From Clostridia bacterium (GTDB taxonomy: Bacteria > Bacillota > Clostridia > Oscillospirales > CAG-382): a stretch of DNA of 25,972 nt. The notes under the pieces are model-generated. The model was not told the origin of the DNA and ran no database searches. It was given only the letters and a program-made list of their open reading frames with translations. The position numbers were made by a program, and so were the translations under genes. Position 1 is the first letter of the stretch; each line of letters begins with the position of its first letter. The stretch covers positions 1 through 25,972 of the forward strand of contig CAAEPN010000025.1 in the NCBI GenBank assembly GCA_900757905.1, written 5' to 3'. Positions 8,647 to 16,571 of the stretch are shown here, in pieces.

Positions 8647-8678
8647 TTCACAGAATTTACACATAGCGCGCGTATAAT
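8647..8678 (+). promoter_or_regulatory. Promoter with candidate response-regulator direct repeat
   Basis: A perfect -10 box TATAAT (8673-8678) lies 42 bp before the response-regulator ATG, but no good -35 box sits 17 bp upstream. In its place are two TTCACA-like direct repeats, TTCACA (8647-8652) and TTACAC/TACACA (8657-8663), with a 10-11 bp period. That layout suits an OmpR/PhoB-type activator bound over the -35 region, perhaps the product of the next gene. Confidence 0.5.
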
Positions 8679-8720
8679 GCTTAAAAATATAAGATTCATT
8701 TAAATTAAGGACGTGAACGT

Positions 8721-9386
8721 ATGTACAAGCTTTTAGTCGTGGACGACGAACAGAAGATTCGTGAAATTATCTCCAAATATGCCCAGTTTGAGGGTTACAG
8801 CGTTGAGGAAGCGCCCGACGGCATGACGGCTATCGACATGTTCAAGGAAAAGGACTACGACCTCGTCATTTTAGACGTGATGCTTCCGGATCTGGACGGC
8901 TTTTCGGTATGCCGCGAGCTTCGCAAGACGAGCCGCACGCCGGTCATTATGCTGTCCGCACGCGGCGAGGAATACGACCGCATACATGGCTTTGAGGTGG
9001 GAATCGACGATTATGTCGTCAAGCCTTTTTCGCCGAAGGAGCTTATGCTCCGCGTTTCGGCCGTGTTAAAGCGCACCAACAGCATTTCCGACGATACCTT
9101 TGAATACGAGGGCTTAAAGGTGGATTTTGCCGGCAGAATCGTATACATCGACGGTCAAAAGACTGACCTGACGCCCAAGGAATACGACCTCCTTTTCTAT
9201 CTTATCAAGAACAAGGGCATTGCGCTGACGCGTGAAAAGCTCATCAGCAATGTCTGGGGTTACGACTTTTTCGGCGACGACCGGACGCTTGATACGCATA
9301 TCAAGCTGCTTCGGAAAAATCTCGGCGAATATGCGCGTCTTATCGTGACGTTAAGAGGGGTCGGGTACCGTTTTGAAGCAAAGTGA
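8721..9386 (+). CDS. OmpR/PhoB-family response regulator
   Basis: This 221-aa transcription factor of a two-component system should be phosphorylated by the kinase encoded next. The receiver domain (1-118) shows the acidic pair D8-D9, phospho-acceptor D52 in VILDVMLPD, S79 and K101 in VVKPFS. The C-terminal winged helix (about 125-221) has LTPKEYDLLFYLIKNKG, LISNVWGYDFFGDDRTLDTHI and VGYRFE, the usual OmpR-family signatures. Its end overlaps the start of the kinase gene by 14 bp. The promoter has TTCACA-like direct repeats that may allow autoregulation. The family is certain; the signal and regulon cannot be told from sequence. Confidence 0.93.
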   Translation: MYKLLVVDDEQKIREIISKYAQFEGYSVEEAPDGMTAIDMFKEKDYDLVILDVMLPDLDGFSVCRELRKTSRTPVIMLSARGEEYDRIHGFEVGIDDYVVKPFSPKELMLRVSAVLKRTNSISDDTFEYEGLKVDFAGRIVYIDGQKTDLTPKEYDLLFYLIKNKGIALTREKLISNVWGYDFFGDDRTLDTHIKLLRKNLGEYARLIVTLRGVGYRFEAK

Positions 9387-10992
9387 TTTGAAAAAAAACG
9401 AAAAAAACAGCGGTATGCACATCCGCTGGAAGCTGTTTATCAGCTTTTTCTTTGTTTCCATGATGATCCTTCTCATACTGTGGAGCTGTCAGGTGCTGTT
9501 TATCAGCAGCTTCTATCAGTATGTCAAGACGGGAGAACTCAAAAACGCGACCAACGAGGTCATTGCCAACCTTGACAGCGATGACAGCGAGGCCATTTTC
9601 AACCGCATTATCTTACAGGGTGATATCAATGTGCGCATTATCAACACGTCGGATTTCCAAAACGTCTATTCCGGCGGCGACGGCGTGACCTCTGCTACGC
9701 ACGATATCGGCGATTTTGAGATGCTTCGCTTGTATGACCTTGCCAAAGCCAACGGCGGCGAGGTGTCGCAGTACTATACGTATGACCGCGAAAACGAGGA
9801 TTTTCTCCGGGATATCCATGTGACCTTCCATAAATCCGAAAGCGTTAACAGCACGCAAAGCGGCGAAAATTCCTCCGAGAAAACGGATGGAAATACCGAT
9901 ACCGATACCGGTGCCGCCCGCAAAGAGATCGGCGTGCAGTTTTTTACGGGACGTCCCGGCTTTTTCCGCAACGAGCGCTATGTGGATGATTTTCTGTATG
10001 CAAAGCTTGCTACTCTTGACGACGGGACCGAGCTTATGGTCATAAGCGACGTACAGGTCACGCCGCTCGATTCGACTATCTCCATTTTAAAGGGACAGCT
10101 TGAGGTCACTTCGGTGTTGGCGCTTATCTTTTCGCTCATTGTTTCCTTTATCATTTCGCGCAACATTTCCCGTCCGATCGTGAAACTAAACGACGCGGCC
10201 TTGGAGCTTGCGCGCGGAAAGTTCGATACCGAGTTTTCCGGCAAAGGCTATCGCGAGATCGAAGAGTTAAGCGATACGCTCAACTACACGGCGCGAGAGC
10301 TTGGCAAGGCCAACGAATTTCAGCGTGAGCTGCTTGCCAACGTTTCGCACGATTTGCGCACGCCGCTTACCATGATTGGCGGCTATGCCGAGGTCATGCG
10401 CGATATTCCGGGCGAAAACACGCCGGAAAACGTCCAGGTCATCATCGACGAGACCAAACGGCTTACCGCGTTTGTCAACAATATTCTCGACCTTTCCAAA
10501 TTGCAGAGCGGCTTTGAAACGCTCAAATACGACGCTGTCTGCATTACCGATATGCTTGAAAGCATCCGCACGCGCTATTTCAATCTCACCAAAAACGACG
10601 GTTATACCGTGGAGATCCAAGCCGATGACGACGCGTATGTCCGCTGCGACGAAGCCAAGATCTCCCAGGCGTTCTATAATCTGATGGACAACGCCGTCAA
10701 CCATACCGGCGAGGATAAAACCGTTGTGATTCGCCAGATCGTGACCGACAAAAAGGTGCGTATCGAGATATCCGACTCCGGAGAGGGCATTGCTCCCGAG
10801 GAGCTGCCGTATATCTGGGATCGCTATTACCGCGCAAAAAAGACGGCGCATAAGCGCGCCGTGGTCGGTTCGGGAATCGGGCTTTCCATCGTCAAAAGCA
10901 TTTTCGAGCTGCATAAGTTATTATACGGCGTCGAAAGCGAGATCGGCAAGGGCACGACGTTTTGGGTGGAATTTGACCGCGTGAAGGTTTGA
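9373..10992 (+). CDS. Membrane sensor histidine kinase
   Basis: This is the partner kinase of the upstream response regulator, up to 539 aa. It has a short basic N-terminus, transmembrane helix 1 (about 22-43), an extracellular sensor region (about 44-240) with a Ser/Thr/Asp-rich insert around 150-175, and transmembrane helix 2 (about 243-262). A HAMP linker follows, then the dimerisation/phosphoacceptor H-box NVSHDLRTPLTMI with H326. The ATPase domain has N-box FYNLMDNAVNHT, G1 DSGEGIAPEE and G2 GSGIGLSIV. The TTG start used here overlaps the regulator gene and has AGAGGGG rather far upstream (about 14 nt). An ATG at 9415 would give 525 aa but has no clear ribosome site, so the start is uncertain. 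The signal is unknown. Confidence 0.9.
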   Translation: MKQSDLKKNEKNSGMHIRWKLFISFFFVSMMILLILWSCQVLFISSFYQYVKTGELKNATNEVIANLDSDDSEAIFNRIILQGDINVRIINTSDFQNVYSGGDGVTSATHDIGDFEMLRLYDLAKANGGEVSQYYTYDRENEDFLRDIHVTFHKSESVNSTQSGENSSEKTDGNTDTDTGAARKEIGVQFFTGRPGFFRNERYVDDFLYAKLATLDDGTELMVISDVQVTPLDSTISILKGQLEVTSVLALIFSLIVSFIISRNISRPIVKLNDAALELARGKFDTEFSGKGYREIEELSDTLNYTARELGKANEFQRELLANVSHDLRTPLTMIGGYAEVMRDIPGENTPENVQVIIDETKRLTAFVNNILDLSKLQSGFETLKYDAVCITDMLESIRTRYFNLTKNDGYTVEIQADDDAYVRCDEAKISQAFYNLMDNAVNHTGEDKTVVIRQIVTDKKVRIEISDSGEGIAPEELPYIWDRYYRAKKTAHKRAVVGSGIGLSIVKSIFELHKLLYGVESEIGKGTTFWVEFDRVKV

Positions 10993-11021
10993 AAACGAGT
11001 CCGCCATTTGACAAAAAAACC

Positions 11022-11050
11022 TTGATTTTTCGGTTGCTTTGATGTATAAT
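11022..11050 (+). promoter_or_regulatory. Candidate sigma-A promoter of the isomerase-like gene
   Basis: A -35 TTGATT (11022-11027) and a perfect -10 TATAAT (11045-11050) have a 17-bp spacer. A start near 11057 gives a leader of about 24 nt containing GGAGGT before the ATG at 11081. Confidence 0.7.
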
Positions 11051-11080
11051 GAGAGCAAAAGAAAAAGCGGAGGTGTCGGT

Positions 11081-11929
11081 ATGTTCCCGATAGGACTTTC
11101 TTCCTGCGGTAAAATCTTGAATGAGGCACTGTTTCGTGCATACCGGGAAAGCGGAATTTCACATATGGAGATTTCGCCGAAAACGGAGGCTTACGATACG
11201 CTCGATTACAAATCGATTGCGGCGTGGGCGAAAGAATACGGCGTCACGCTCTGGTCGTTTCATCTGCCGTTTTTGCCGTTTGACCGGCTGGAACTGTCAA
11301 AGAGTTCTCTCTGCAAGGCGACGGCGGCCTATTTTAAGGAGCTTATCGCAAAAGCCTCGGATATCGGAATCGCACATTTTGTGGTTCATCCGAGCGGCGA
11401 GCCGATAGAGGATACCGAACGCGCCGAGCGCATGAAATGCGCCAAGAATACGCTTGCTGAACTTGCCGAGGCGGCAAAGCCTTATGGAGCGGTCATTGCC
11501 GTGGAGGATTTGCCGCGTACCTGCTTGGGACGGGATTCGTCGGATATACGGGAATTGATCTCGCTTCACGACGGGCTTCGCGTCTGCTTTGACACCAATC
11601 ATCTGTTAAACGAAAAAATCGTGGATTTTGTGAAAGCTGTCGGTGATAAGATCATAACGACGCATATTTCCGACTACGATTTTGTCAACGAGCGGCATTG
11701 GCTGCCGGGCGAGGGAAAGATCGACTGGCAGGAATTGGCGGGTGCGTTAGAAAGTGTAAATTACAACGGCCCGTGGCTGTATGAGATCGGCTTTACCTGT
11801 CCGGATACGATCTTGCGCGACCGTGACCTTACCTGTGCGGATTTCGCACGCAATGCCAAAGAGATCTTTGAAAACCGTCCGTTAAGCGTCTTTTCAAAGC
11901 CGAAACCGAATCTCGGCTTTTGGAGCTGA
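11081..11929 (+). CDS. Sugar phosphate isomerase/epimerase-like TIM-barrel protein
   Basis: This 282-aa protein belongs to the xylose-isomerase-like TIM-barrel superfamily (AP endonuclease 2 fold), whose members isomerise or epimerise sugars or inositols using a divalent metal. Likely metal ligands sit at the strand ends: HFVVHPSG, VIAVEDLP, VCFDTNHLL, TTHISDYD and LYEIGF, a His/Glu/Asp/His/Glu pattern typical of the fold. It has no signal peptide, so it is cytosolic. The ATG at 11081 is chosen over one at 11039 because GGAGGT lies just upstream and the promoter -10 box lies between the two. The PAQR gene begins 35 bp downstream, probably in the same transcript. The substrate is not identifiable; a link to rhamnose use is only suggested by the general neighbourhood. 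Confidence 0.8.
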   Translation: MFPIGLSSCGKILNEALFRAYRESGISHMEISPKTEAYDTLDYKSIAAWAKEYGVTLWSFHLPFLPFDRLELSKSSLCKATAAYFKELIAKASDIGIAHFVVHPSGEPIEDTERAERMKCAKNTLAELAEAAKPYGAVIAVEDLPRTCLGRDSSDIRELISLHDGLRVCFDTNHLLNEKIVDFVKAVGDKIITTHISDYDFVNERHWLPGEGKIDWQELAGALESVNYNGPWLYEIGFTCPDTILRDRDLTCADFARNAKEIFENRPLSVFSKPKPNLGFWS

Positions 11930-11964
11930 TTCAAAATCACAATATAAGGAGAGAATTTCTGCAC

Positions 11965-12630
11965 ATGACAAAAAAGAACTATTTACCGGTCTATACGCTC
12001 AGTGAAGAGTTAATAAACTCGATATCGCACGGCGTAGGCACTTGTCTTTCGATTGCGGCGCTTGTGCTTTGTATCGTACAGGCGGCGGTCAACGGAACGG
12101 CGGCCGGCGTTGTTTCGGCCTGCATTTACGGCGTGTCGCTCACCATGTTATATACCATGTCCACGCTGTATCACGCCATTACCAACCGCACGGCGCGCAA
12201 GGTGTTCCGCGTGTTCGACCACACGTCCATTTTCTTCTTAATTGCCGGAACGTACACGCCGATCACGCTTGTGACGCTCGGCGGAGCGCTCGGCTGGACG
12301 TTGTTCGGCATCGTTTGGGCGGCGGCCATTGTTGGAATCGTGCTCAACGCGGTAAGTATTGAAAAATTCAAGAAATTCTCCATGATCTGCTATGTCTGCA
12401 TGGGTTGGGCGGCGCTTATCGGAATCAAGACTATCTATGAAAATCTGCCGGGCAACGGATTTCTGTTTCTCATCTTAGGCGGTCTTTTCTATACGGTCGG
12501 AATCGTGTTCTATGCGCTGAAAAAGTATAAGTATATGCACTGTGTATGGCATTTCTTTGTCATGGCAGGAAGCATTATGCATTTCTTCTGCGTCTATCTG
12601 TATGTGCTGCCGACGAAGTTATATATGTGA
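11965..12630 (+). CDS. Hemolysin III / PAQR-family membrane protein
   Basis: This 221-aa integral membrane protein has about seven hydrophobic helices and the conserved motifs of the HlyIII/YqfA (PAQR) family: SISHGVGT near the N-terminus, STLYHAI, FDHTSIFFLIAGTYTPI and a C-terminal HCVWHFFVMAGSIMHFF. The conserved histidines and Asp are a proposed metal site in PAQR proteins. The bacterial role is poorly defined (membrane homeostasis), and the haemolysin name is historical. The ATG at 11965 follows AAGGAGA with a rather long 12-nt spacer. An upstream in-frame ATG at 11920 overlaps the preceding gene and lacks a ribosome site. A strong terminator follows. Confidence 0.88.
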   Translation: MTKKNYLPVYTLSEELINSISHGVGTCLSIAALVLCIVQAAVNGTAAGVVSACIYGVSLTMLYTMSTLYHAITNRTARKVFRVFDHTSIFFLIAGTYTPITLVTLGGALGWTLFGIVWAAAIVGIVLNAVSIEKFKKFSMICYVCMGWAALIGIKTIYENLPGNGFLFLILGGLFYTVGIVFYALKKYKYMHCVWHFFVMAGSIMHFFCVYLYVLPTKLYM

Positions 12631-12641
12631 GTGATTTTTGC

Positions 12642-12690
12642 AAAAGCTCCGAAAACCGGAAATTTCGGTTTTCGGAGCTTTTCTGTTTCC
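12642..12690 (+). terminator. Rho-independent terminator after the PAQR gene
   Basis: A 17-bp perfect stem (AAAAGCTCCGAAAACCG with its complement, 12642-12682) has a 7-nt loop, followed by CTGTTT. The A-run before and T-rich run after make it possibly bidirectional. It separates the isomerase/PAQR unit from the sigma-factor gene. Confidence 0.85.
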
Positions 12691-12738
12691 CGACAAAAAC
12701 GCTTTGCCGATCGTTATATAAACAGAAGGAGATATACC

Positions 12739-13239
12739 ATGCCGGACGCGATAAAGGATCAACGCGGCTTTGGGGCTTTCTACGAGCGTCATTACCGCCT
12801 TGTCTACCGCATTTGCTATACCTATATGAAAAACGCGCTGGAGGCGGAGGATTGCACCGAGGACGTTTTTGTCAAGGTTCTTTCGGGCGAATACGCCTTT
12901 CAGGATGAGACTCATGAGAAAAAATGGCTGACCGTAACGGCTATCAATCTTTACAAAGACCGTTTGAAGCATTGGTTTCGGCGCATGGTCTCTCCGATCG
13001 AGGACGCCGAACAAGTCGAAAGCGGGCTGCCTGCCGAACCGGATGAAACGCTTGAGGCCGTGAAAAAGCTTCCGACCAAGTACAAGGACGTCATCTACTT
13101 ACACTACTATATGGATTATAAGACCGATGAAATTGCCGCTATGCTCCATATGACAAAAAGACCGACGATACAAAGGCCGATGACAAAAAAACGGACGATA
13201 AGTCCGACGATTCCAAGCCGTCGGATTCCACGGATGTAA
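12739..13239 (+). pseudogene. ECF-type RNA polymerase sigma factor, 3' end lost
   Basis: The 166-aa reading frame starts as an extracytoplasmic-function sigma factor. Region 2 is residues 10-85 (FYERHYRLVYRICYTYMKN, EDCTEDVFVKVLSG, KWLTVTAINLYKDRLK). The start of region 4 follows (VKKLPTKYKDVIYLHYYMDYKTDEIAAMLHM, to M138). There the homology stops: the recognition helix that should follow (a TVKSRLxRAR-like segment) is absent in all three frames. The last 28 codons are an out-of-frame reading of Asp/Lys-repeat DNA belonging to the next gene. The ATG has an excellent AGAAGGAGAT site. Without the helix the product should bind -35 DNA poorly or not at all. A natural deletion or an assembly joint are both possible. 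Confidence 0.75.
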
Positions 13240-13958
13240 ACAAGCCGGATGACGCAAAATCAGACGACAAAAAGCCGGACGATAAAAAGGCGCAGACCGA
13301 CGATACAAAGACGGACGATACAAACAAAAATTCCGGAAAAGACACGCCGGCTCCGCGGCCGGAACCCCAGCCGACGCCCGAACCGCAGCCCGAAACGACC
13401 ATAAATGTCGCTGCGATTGAAAAGACGATTGCCGACGCAGTCGGTGCGGACAATTATCTGTGCAACACGGATATCGAGGAAAACTGGTTGAAGAATTATT
13501 ATGGGTTCGACATGAGCAAAATCGAAGAGTTCATAGCGAAGCAGAACGCTATTTCCAGTGTCAATCTCGATACGGTGCTTGTTTTAAAGGTGTCGGACGA
13601 CTATGCCGATACGGCAGTCGAGCTTTTAAATAAATCCTACGACCAAACGGTAGGGTACATCCGGCAGTATGCGTTCGGCGTTTCCAAGGTGTTGAACGCG
13701 CGCATCTATAAAGAGGGCAATTATGTCATGTTCATTTTAACCGCTGCAAGCTATGACGGTGAGGATGCCGAAGAGGAGGAAAAGTTAGCGGTAAGCGAAT
13801 ATGCCAAAATAGACGCGGCGCTTGCAAAGCTGTTCGGTTCGACGCCGGTAAATCTTGCGGTCGTTCCGGAGGATGACGGCAATAACGGCGGTTTTAACGG
13901 CGGCCTTTTAATAGACGAGGATATGGATGACGATATTCCGATGCTTGGAGGAAACTAA
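13152..13958 (+). pseudogene. DUF4358 protein, N-terminus lost at the joint
   Basis: From about 13152 another frame (offset from the sigma gene) reads continuously for 268 codons: an Asp/Lys/Thr repeat linker (DDTKADDKKTDDKSDD and similar, to about 13325), a Pro/Glu stretch, then a DUF4358-type domain (13407-13800) and an acidic Gly/Asp tail. DUF4358 proteins are usually lipoproteins with an N-terminal signal and a low-complexity linker. Here no ATG, GTG or TTG opens this frame before a TTG at 13488, because a stop lies at 13128 and the signal region is missing. That TTG has GAGGA 7 nt upstream and could give 156 aa, but it would cut into the domain. The stop is 3 bp before the MBOAT gene, which suggests one operon. 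The function of DUF4358 is unknown. Confidence 0.7.
13155..13325 (+). repeat. Low-complexity Asp/Lys-coding repeat
   Basis: Imperfect tandem repeats are built on GACAAAAAG and GACGAT units and encode DDKK/DDTK in the DUF4358 frame. The ATGACAAAAA string occurs both at the sigma-factor joint (13150-13159) and again at 13180-13189. Such repeats favour deletion in vivo and read collapse in assembly. Confidence 0.65.
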
Positions 13959-13961
13959 TCC

Positions 13962-15362
13962 ATGGTCTTCTCAAGCATGACGTTTTTGCTCTTTTATCGC
14001 CCGGCAGTATTAGCCGTCTACTATCTCGCGCCGAATAAGCTCAAAAATCTTGTGCTTTTCGTGTTCAGCCTTCTTTTCTACGCTTGGGGCGAGCCGGTAT
14101 ATGTGGGACTCATGATTTTCTCGACGGTTCTCGATTATACTTGCGGTCTGACTGCGGAACGGTTTCGCGGCACGCGAAAGGCAAAGATTGCGCTGCTTGT
14201 ATCGGTAGTCGTCAATCTTAGCTTATTGGGTGTGTTCAAATACGCGGATTTTCTCATTGCGACGGTAAACTCTGTTTTTGGCTGTGCGCTGCCGCTTCTC
14301 GGACTGCCGCTGCCGATAGGCATTTCGTTTTACACGTTCCAAACCATGAGCTATACGATCGATGTTTATCGCGGCGATACCAAAGCGCAAAGGAACATTG
14401 TCTCGTTCGGGGCGTATGTTTCGCTGTTTCCGCAGCTCATTGCCGGTCCGATCGTTCGCTATCAGACCATTGCCGAACAAATGGATTGCCGCACGCATTC
14501 CTCGGATCAGTTTTCCTTGGGAGTCAGGCGCTTTGTCTGCGGACTTGCCAAAAAAGTGCTTCTTGCCAACAACATCGGACTTTTGTGGAACACGATTTCT
14601 CAAACCGATGCCGCTAATTTAACGGTGCTTTCGGCTTGGCTTGGCCTTATCGCTTTCTCGTTCCAGATCTATTTTGATTTTTCGGGATATTCGGATATGG
14701 CGATCGGCCTTGGCAGCATGTTTGGCTTTTCGTTCTGCGAAAACTTCAACTACCCGTATATTTCGGCAAGCGTCACGGAATTTTGGCGGCGCTGGCACAT
14801 TTCCATGGGGACGTGGTTCCGCGATTATGTGTACATTCCGCTTGGCGGCAACCGGTGCGGACTTGCCGTTCAGCTTCGCAACATTGCCGTTGTTTGGCTG
14901 CTTACCGGCTTTTGGCACGGCGCGTCGTGGAATTATGTGCTGTGGGGTGTCTATTTCGGAGCTTTGCTGATTGCGGAAAAGTTTTTCCTGTTGGAAAAGC
15001 TAAAAAAGGTGCCCCTTGTCGGACACTTTTATACGGTTTTTTGCATTCTCATAAGCTGGGTCTTGTTCTCGTTTGAAGATATGGCAAAGGGCGCGGCCTA
15101 CTTTAAGGCAATGTTTGGCTTTGGCGCCGGCCTTTGCAACAGTACCGCGCTCTATGAGCTGGCGTCCTATCTGCCGCTTTTGGGCATTTGCGCGGTTGCG
15201 GCCACACCGCTTGCGGCGCGGCTTTACCGGAAACTGAACGAAAAATGCGCGTCTGCGGTCATGACGCTTGCCGATGCGTCGGGTATCGCGTGCGGTATGC
15301 TTCTTTCGACGGCCTATCTTATCAGCGGCTCTTACAATCCGTTTTTATACTTCCGATTCTGA
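13962..15362 (+). CDS. MBOAT-family O-acyltransferase (AlgI-like)
   Basis: This 466-aa polytopic membrane enzyme should move an acyl group, usually acetyl, across the membrane for O-acetylation of a cell-surface polymer, as AlgI, DltB and PatA do. It has about ten hydrophobic segments. The MBOAT core shows SFYTFQTMSYTIDVYRGD, FPQLIAGPIVRY, FSGYSDMAIGLG, FWRRWHISMGTWFRDYVYIPLGG and GFWHGASWNYVLWG, in which H319 is the expected catalytic histidine. The ATG follows GGAGGAAAC, and the gene starts 3 bp after the DUF4358 stop. The next gene encodes an AlgX/AlgJ-like SGNH protein, the usual partner of MBOAT enzymes. The polymer is not identifiable. Confidence 0.92.
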   Translation: MVFSSMTFLLFYRPAVLAVYYLAPNKLKNLVLFVFSLLFYAWGEPVYVGLMIFSTVLDYTCGLTAERFRGTRKAKIALLVSVVVNLSLLGVFKYADFLIATVNSVFGCALPLLGLPLPIGISFYTFQTMSYTIDVYRGDTKAQRNIVSFGAYVSLFPQLIAGPIVRYQTIAEQMDCRTHSSDQFSLGVRRFVCGLAKKVLLANNIGLLWNTISQTDAANLTVLSAWLGLIAFSFQIYFDFSGYSDMAIGLGSMFGFSFCENFNYPYISASVTEFWRRWHISMGTWFRDYVYIPLGGNRCGLAVQLRNIAVVWLLTGFWHGASWNYVLWGVYFGALLIAEKFFLLEKLKKVPLVGHFYTVFCILISWVLFSFEDMAKGAAYFKAMFGFGAGLCNSTALYELASYLPLLGICAVAATPLAARLYRKLNEKCASAVMTLADASGIACGMLLSTAYLISGSYNPFLYFRF

Positions 15363-15371
15363 GGTGAGCTT

Positions 15372-16484
15372 ATGAATATTCGAAATACTGTGACAGCCGG
15401 TCTTTTCTGCGCACTGCTTCTTGCCGGAACGGCAGGCGGCATACTTGTTTCCGATAAGACCTATTCGGCGCATGAAAAGAGAAAGCTTGCGCAAAGACCG
15501 GCTTTTACTGCTCAAAACGTGTTTTCCGGTAAGTTCGGCAGCGATTTGGAGACCTACCTTGCCGACCAGTTCCCGGCACGCGACGCTTGGGTCAGCGTCA
15601 AGACCTTTGCCGAGCTTGCCGGCGGCAAACGGGAAAGCGGCGGCGTGTATTTTGCGTCGGACGGCTATCTTATTGATAAGTTTACCTCTTATTCTGCCGC
15701 GCAGTTTAAGAAAAACATCTCGGCTTTAGCGGCGCTTGACCAAAACATTTCCGTTCCGATGAAAGTCATGCTTGTGCCGACGGCAGTGGAAATACTGTCG
15801 GACAAGCTTCCGCTTTTTGCGCCGAATCTCGATCAAAAGAAGTTCATTGACTATGCGGCGGCGAAGGGATTGGATACCGTAAATGTCTTTGATCTATTAA
15901 CGGAGCATAAGAAGGAGTACATCTACTACAAAACCGACCACCATTTTACAAGTCTTGGCGCTTACTATTGCTATGCGGCATGGAAAGGCGCAAAAGGGGA
16001 GACGGCCGAGCCTCTTTCGGCTTGGCAAAGCGAGGTTTTGTGCGATACGTTCCGCGGCACGATCTATGCCAAAGTCAATTATCCGCTTGCACCCTGCGAT
16101 ACGATTACCGCGTGTTACAAAAAGCAGCATACGGTAGACTATAACGGCGGCGCTTATACGGCGGATTCGATCTATGAACGAAAATATCTTACCGGCAGCG
16201 ACCCGTATGCCGCCTTTCTTAATTCCAATCAAGCGCAGACCGTCATCCATGGAGACGGAGAGAGGAAACTGCTTCTCATAAAAGACTCGTATGCCAATAC
16301 CCTTGCTCAGTTTGTTGCCGATGAGTATGCGGAGGTCCATCTTATCGATCCGCGTTTCTATCGCGCCAGCCTTTCGGACTATGTGAAGGACAACGGAATC
16401 GACGAGGTGCTTGTCGTATACAATATTCCGAATTTTACGGAGGACACGGCGCTAAGCGTACTTGTGCAGGCAGACAACGGATGA
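15372..16484 (+). CDS. DHHW-family (AlgX/AlgJ-like) SGNH protein
   Basis: This 370-aa exported protein has an N-terminal signal or anchor helix (residues 8-27). It resembles DHHW/AlgX-type SGNH-hydrolase-like acetyltransferases that take acetyl groups from an MBOAT partner and place them on extracellular polysaccharide. Visible features are DQFPARDAWVSVKT near residue 57, the eponymous KTDHHFTSLGAYYCYAAW (D189-H190-H191) and a C-terminal LLIKDSYANTLAQF in which S306 is the candidate nucleophile. EVHLIDPRFYR and EVLVVYNIPNF complete the fold. It starts 10 bp after the MBOAT gene with GAGGTGAG overlapping that stop, so the two are coupled. No sugar specificity can be read. Confidence 0.87.
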   Translation: MNIRNTVTAGLFCALLLAGTAGGILVSDKTYSAHEKRKLAQRPAFTAQNVFSGKFGSDLETYLADQFPARDAWVSVKTFAELAGGKRESGGVYFASDGYLIDKFTSYSAAQFKKNISALAALDQNISVPMKVMLVPTAVEILSDKLPLFAPNLDQKKFIDYAAAKGLDTVNVFDLLTEHKKEYIYYKTDHHFTSLGAYYCYAAWKGAKGETAEPLSAWQSEVLCDTFRGTIYAKVNYPLAPCDTITACYKKQHTVDYNGGAYTADSIYERKYLTGSDPYAAFLNSNQAQTVIHGDGERKLLLIKDSYANTLAQFVADEYAEVHLIDPRFYRASLSDYVKDNGIDEVLVVYNIPNFTEDTALSVLVQADNG

Positions 16485-16512
16485 CCGAAATTGCCGGTAT
16501 CGTAAAAATGTA

Positions 16513-16541
16513 TTTACAAAACTGTTTCTTGGTGCTACAAT
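16513..16541 (+). promoter_or_regulatory. Candidate sigma-A promoter of the Asp-box gene
   Basis: A -35 TTTACA (16513-16518) and a -10 TACAAT (16536-16541) have a 17-bp spacer. The start would be near 16548, leaving about 24 nt with GGGAGGG before the ATG at 16572. It separates this gene from the acetylation unit. Confidence 0.65.
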
Positions 16542-16571
16542 ACTGTTATAGAAGCATCGGGAGGGATCAAT

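Noticed and set aside
10267..10914. Minus-strand open frame of 215 codons inside the histidine kinase
   Set aside because: It is a shadow of the HAMP/H-box/ATPase coding region; no motifs or promoter are seen.
12724..12741. The ribosome site and ATG of the sigma gene match the phage T7 gene 10 / expression-vector leader over about 18 bases
   Set aside because: The flanking bases do not continue the vector sequence on either side, so this is a chance match to an optimal ribosome site rather than contamination.
13150..13200. A simple one-base frameshift between sigma factor and DUF4358
   Set aside because: No frame after 13152 encodes the missing sigma recognition helix, so a single indel cannot restore the protein; missing DNA is required.
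13139..13453. Ser-rich minus-strand frame of 104 codons
   Set aside because: It is the antisense of the Asp/Lys repeat linker (GAC/GAT read as GTC/ATC and shifted to TCC/TCG); the low complexity explains its openness.
13488..13958. TTG at 13488 as the true start of a complete 156-aa protein
   Set aside because: Although GAGGA is nearby, the DUF4358 homology and the linker continue upstream in frame, so this would begin inside the domain. I treat it as a possible restart in a truncated gene.
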